From NCBI RefSeq assembly GCF_023914155.1, contig NZ_JAMWYS010000052.1, positions 1 through 64,000 of the forward strand: a stretch of DNA of 64,000 nucleotides, in the 5' to 3' direction. This document shows positions 61,312 through 64,000 of this stretch, in pieces. Source of the stretch: Solitalea agri. GTDB taxonomy: Bacteria; Bacteroidota; Bacteroidia; Sphingobacteriales; Sphingobacteriaceae. Both the position numbers and the translations under genes were made by a program. The notes beneath the pieces are model-generated. The model did not search any database, was not told the origin of the DNA, and was given only the letters and a program-made list of their open reading frames with translations. How positions within the stretch are numbered: the first letter of the stretch is position 1; every line of letters begins with the position of its first letter.

Positions 61312-62178
61312 ATGAAAAAAACAGCCTTCATTATATTGTCTTGCGTCCTGGCCTTTGGATTAGGAGCATGCCATCGTTCAGGTCATAAAGAGCAGCCACT
61401 TAATACCGATCGTATAGTTTGCGTATCAAAACAATTAACTGAAATGATTTTTGCCCTTGGCGCTCAAGATAAGTTGGTTGGCACTGACCTTTCCAGCACT
61501 TTTCCTGAAGCGGCAAAAAAACTGACCAAAGTAGGCTATCACCGCTTATTAAGTGCAGAAGGGATCATTTCTTTAAAACCCACAGTCGTTTTTCATGATG
61601 GAAACATTGCTCCAGCAGCAGCCATTGAACAGGTGAAAAATGTTGGAATTCCAATGCTTGGTTTTGGAAAGACAAAAACGATTGATGATGCCACAAAATT
61701 AATAGATTCATTAGGGTTGATCTTTCATAAAGAAACAGCAGCCAAGTTGTTGAATGAAAAACTGTTGAAAGATATGGCTCAAGCCGAGATCCAAATAAAA
61801 AATTATAAGGATAAGCCCAAAGTAGTTATTGTGCATTACGGCCAACAGATGAATAATTATATGGCCATTGGGCAAAAAAGTACAGCTACAAAAATGCTGG
61901 AATGGGCAGGCGCTGTGAATGTGGCGGAGGTTCCGGAAGGAATGAAACCTTTAAGCCCTGAGTTGATTGCCAAGGCTCAGCCCGATATTATTTTGGTTAC
62001 CGATTTTGGATACGATCGACTGGGAAGCATTGAAAAGATCAAACAATTGCCAGGCATAGCCTTAACTCCTGCGGCAAAAAACAATAAGATTTTCCGTATT
62101 GAGGAATACGATTTGATTTACCTGGGGCCAAGAACCGGTGAAAATGTGTTGAAATTAGGAAAATTAGTACGTCAATAG
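61312..62178 (+). CDS. hmuT: haem ABC transporter substrate-binding lipoprotein
   Basis: A 288-residue periplasmic binding protein with lipobox LGAC (Cys20). The HmuT-type start (DRIVCVSKQLTEMIFALGA), the segment GYHRLLSAEGIISLKPTVV and the late GPRTGENV are characteristic of the haemin group rather than siderophore-binding proteins. It would pass haem to HmuU. The operon order hmuT-hmuU-hmuV is intact. Confidence 0.88.
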   Translation: MKKTAFIILSCVLAFGLGACHRSGHKEQPLNTDRIVCVSKQLTEMIFALGAQDKLVGTDLSSTFPEAAKKLTKVGYHRLLSAEGIISLKPTVVFHDGNIAPAAAIEQVKNVGIPMLGFGKTKTIDDATKLIDSLGLIFHKETAAKLLNEKLLKDMAQAEIQIKNYKDKPKVVIVHYGQQMNNYMAIGQKSTATKMLEWAGAVNVAEVPEGMKPLSPELIAKAQPDIILVTDFGYDRLGSIEKIKQLPGIALTPAAKNNKIFRIEEYDLIYLGPRTGENVLKLGKLVRQ

Positions 62179-62196
62179 TTTGTAAATCTGGAGTAA

Positions 62197-63258
62197 ATGA
62201 TGAAATCAACACACGGCAGAATCTATGGAGGTTTGGCGCTTTTGCTTCTGGGTGTAATACTTATTGCCTGTAGCCAGGGTGCCATCCATTTTTCGTACAG
62301 CCAGCTATGCGATTTTATTTTAGAGCAATCAGGAATTTCGAATAATCAGTGGCCGGCGCTGGATAAAGAAGTGTTTTTTCAAATACGTCTTCCCAGGGTA
62401 TTGATGTGCGCGGTTGTAGGAGCGGCTCTATCGATGTCGGGAACGTTGATGCAGGCATTGTTCAGAAATCCAATTGTTGAACCAGGTTTGATTGGAACCT
62501 CGTCGGGTGCAGCCCTCGGTGCTGCATCGATATTTGTTTTGGGCAAACAGATGAAATGGGTTGCTGGAACTATTTTCGAACCTGTTTTACTGCCTGCAGC
62601 AGCTTTTGCAGGGGGCTTATTGGCAACGATTATTGTTTTTAAAGTGTCGAATACCAAGGGTCGGGTTATTGTGGCTACCATGATTTTGGCTGGTGTAGCA
62701 GTTAATGCCATCGCTGCAAGTGGAACCGGTTTTCTATCGTACATAGCACGAGATCCACAAGCCCGTTCAATTACTTTTTGGAATTTAGGCACTTTTTCAG
62801 GAGCTGATTGGTTTGGTTTAGGCTTGGTTCTAACAGCAACGATAATTTCTTTCGTACTTGCACTTCGATATGCTAAATCGCTCAACGCACTTTTGTTAGG
62901 AGAAGCCGAGGCGCTGCATTTAGGCATTAATGTGGAATCGCTGAAATGGAAAATTATCCTGATCAACACATTGATGGTGGGAGTAGCTACTGCTATGGTA
63001 GGAGTAATTGGTTTTGTTGGATTAGTAGTACCACATCTGTTGCGCATGCTCGGTGGCAGTGACAATCGTTTTTTGTTAATTGGTTCTGCTCTGCTTGGTG
63101 CTGTTTGGCTAGTACTGGCTGATCTATTAGCTCGTGTAGTGATGGCTCCCGCTGAGGTGCCAATTGGAATTATTACCGCATTGGTTGGGGCTCCTGTGTT
63201 TTTAATGATGCTTATTAATCAGGTTCGATCTGAGAAAAAAGGAGGTTTTTATGCTTAA
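62197..63258 (+). CDS. hmuU: haem ABC transporter permease, FecCD family
   Basis: A 353-residue inner-membrane permease of the FecCD/BtuC class with about ten membrane helices. Recognisable segments are LPRVLMCAVVGAALSMSGTLMQ (shortened here), PGLIGTSSGAALGA, LGINVESLKWK and GFVGLVVPHLLRML, the last being the coupling region to the ATPase. It starts 18 bases after hmuT and overlaps hmuV by 8 bases, so translation is probably coupled. Confidence 0.93.
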   Translation: MMKSTHGRIYGGLALLLLGVILIACSQGAIHFSYSQLCDFILEQSGISNNQWPALDKEVFFQIRLPRVLMCAVVGAALSMSGTLMQALFRNPIVEPGLIGTSSGAALGAASIFVLGKQMKWVAGTIFEPVLLPAAAFAGGLLATIIVFKVSNTKGRVIVATMILAGVAVNAIAASGTGFLSYIARDPQARSITFWNLGTFSGADWFGLGLVLTATIISFVLALRYAKSLNALLLGEAEALHLGINVESLKWKIILINTLMVGVATAMVGVIGFVGLVVPHLLRMLGGSDNRFLLIGSALLGAVWLVLADLLARVVMAPAEVPIGIITALVGAPVFLMMLINQVRSEKKGGFYA

Positions 63259-64000
63259 GTTGGAGAATCTGCGTTTTTCTATCGGCGGTAATGAGATCAT
63301 TAAAGGTGTTTCAGGAGAATTTGAACCGGGTAAGTTATCGATGATCATCGGTCCAAACGGATCAGGCAAATCCACCTTACTAAAAATGATGAGTGGAACG
63401 CTCACACCTACCGTGGGAACAATATGGTTGGGCGATGCAGCATTAAAAAAGCAATCGGAGAAAAAGCTGGCAAAATACAGGGCTGTACTTTCTCAACAAA
63501 CAGATATGCCTTTTCCCTTAACAGTGGAAGAAGTTGTGATGATGGGCCGTTATCCGCATTTTCATTATAAACCTTCCATAAAGGATATTGAGATCTGTCG
63601 GTTGGCATTAGAAAAGCTGCAGATGAAGGGTTTTGCCAATCGAAACTATTTGACACTTTCAGGAGGGGAGCAGCAACGAGTGCATTTTGCACGTGTGTTA
63701 GCACAGATCTGGGAGCCTCACCAAAACGAGCTGCGCTATCTTTTTCTTGATGAACCAATAGCTTCGCTCGACTTGGGCTATCAGCATGAGTTTTTAAAGA
63801 TCGCTAAAGAAATCGCTTTAGAGAACACCATAGTTGTGGCGATTATTCATGATTTGAATTTAGCTATGCAATACGCAGATCATTTAGTGGCCCTTAAGGC
63901 CGGAAGGAAAATAGTAGAAGGTCGGCCATCAGAGGCTTTAACGGAGAAATTGGTGTTGGATTTATATGATGTTCCCGCTCGAATTGTTTATCCTAAGGAG
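63251..64000 (+). CDS. hmuV: haem ABC transporter ATPase (cut by the window edge)
   Basis: An open frame of 250 codons from the ATG at 63251 with no stop before the end of the window. Walker A GPNGSGKST is at residues 34-42, the signature LSGGE at 136-140 and Walker B LRYLFLDEP at 161-169. HmuV-type ATPases are about 255-275 residues, so only the C-terminal tip is missing. The insert WEPHQNELRY between signature and Walker B is seen in HmuV proteins. Confidence 0.92.
   Translation, partial: MLKLENLRFSIGGNEIIKGVSGEFEPGKLSMIIGPNGSGKSTLLKMMSGTLTPTVGTIWLGDAALKKQSEKKLAKYRAVLSQQTDMPFPLTVEEVVMMGRYPHFHYKPSIKDIEICRLALEKLQMKGFANRNYLTLSGGEQQRVHFARVLAQIWEPHQNELRYLFLDEPIASLDLGYQHEFLKIAKEIALENTIVVAIIHDLNLAMQYADHLVALKAGRKIVEGRPSEALTEKLVLDLYDVPARIVYPKE

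Noticed and set aside
62379-63065. A 228-codon open frame on the - strand.
   Set aside because: It lies wholly within hmuU on the other strand, has low-complexity Ala/Pro/Thr composition typical of antisense frames, and no domain pattern.

Overview
The window comes from a member of the Bacteroidota, most likely Sphingobacteriaceae-like (Pedobacter/Solitalea relatives); the genus is inferred, not proven. The evidence is a low-to-moderate GC content, Bacteroidota-type -7 promoter boxes (TAnnTTTG) close to several starts, a SusC/SusD pair behind an ECF sigma/FecR pair, a type B type IX secretion (T9SS) cargo next to a PorP/SprF protein, several TlpA/DUF4369 thiol reductases and an LptB-GH3 gene pair. 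No rRNA, tRNA, CRISPR array or complete insertion sequence was seen.

Region 1 (1-30.8 kb) is mostly housekeeping in short operons on both strands: ABM-fold protein, aldo/keto reductase, HemN, OppB-type permease, shikimate kinase, diheme cytochrome, RecQ, the leftward operon rlmD-hypothetical-pyrR-like-pepT, pheS-tetR, an outer-membrane barrel, RecJ, LptB, a GH3 enzyme, a methyltransferase, a racemase, ornithine aminotransferase, a TerC-family protein and a polyprenyl diphosphate synthase. Between these lie two small RelE/ParE toxin-antitoxin pairs, short dispersed repeats, decayed genes and a self-contained structured transcription unit around 16.5-16.7 kb that could encode a 36-residue peptide.

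Region 2 (31-35 kb) has a YegP-repeat/OmpA fusion, a DUF2071 protein, a dihydrofolate-reductase-like protein and two decayed genes: one unrecognised with two frame breaks, one DUF1801-like.

Region 3 (35.1-48.6 kb) is one rightward locus: ECF sigma, FecR anti-sigma, SusC with an STN signalling domain, SusD, DUF4843 lipoprotein, PKD-like lipoprotein, two TlpA reductases and a double-DTGA aspartic protease with a PDZ-like tail. It looks like a regulated nutrient-uptake system whose substrate cannot be read from sequence.

Region 4 (48.8-58.1 kb) is a second rightward group: a Lys/Glu-rich secreted protein, a 1742-residue T9SS cargo with propeller, discoidin and repeat domains, PorP/SprF, and two more TlpA reductases. 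Its upstream gap carries a near copy of the fecR promoter and a near copy of the last codons of the aspartic protease, so it may belong to the same sigma regulon or mark a collapsed duplication.

Region 5 (58.3-64.0 kb) is a haem/iron uptake operon: an unusual small membrane protein, a TonB-dependent receptor and HmuT-HmuU-HmuV, with hmuV running off the end of the window.
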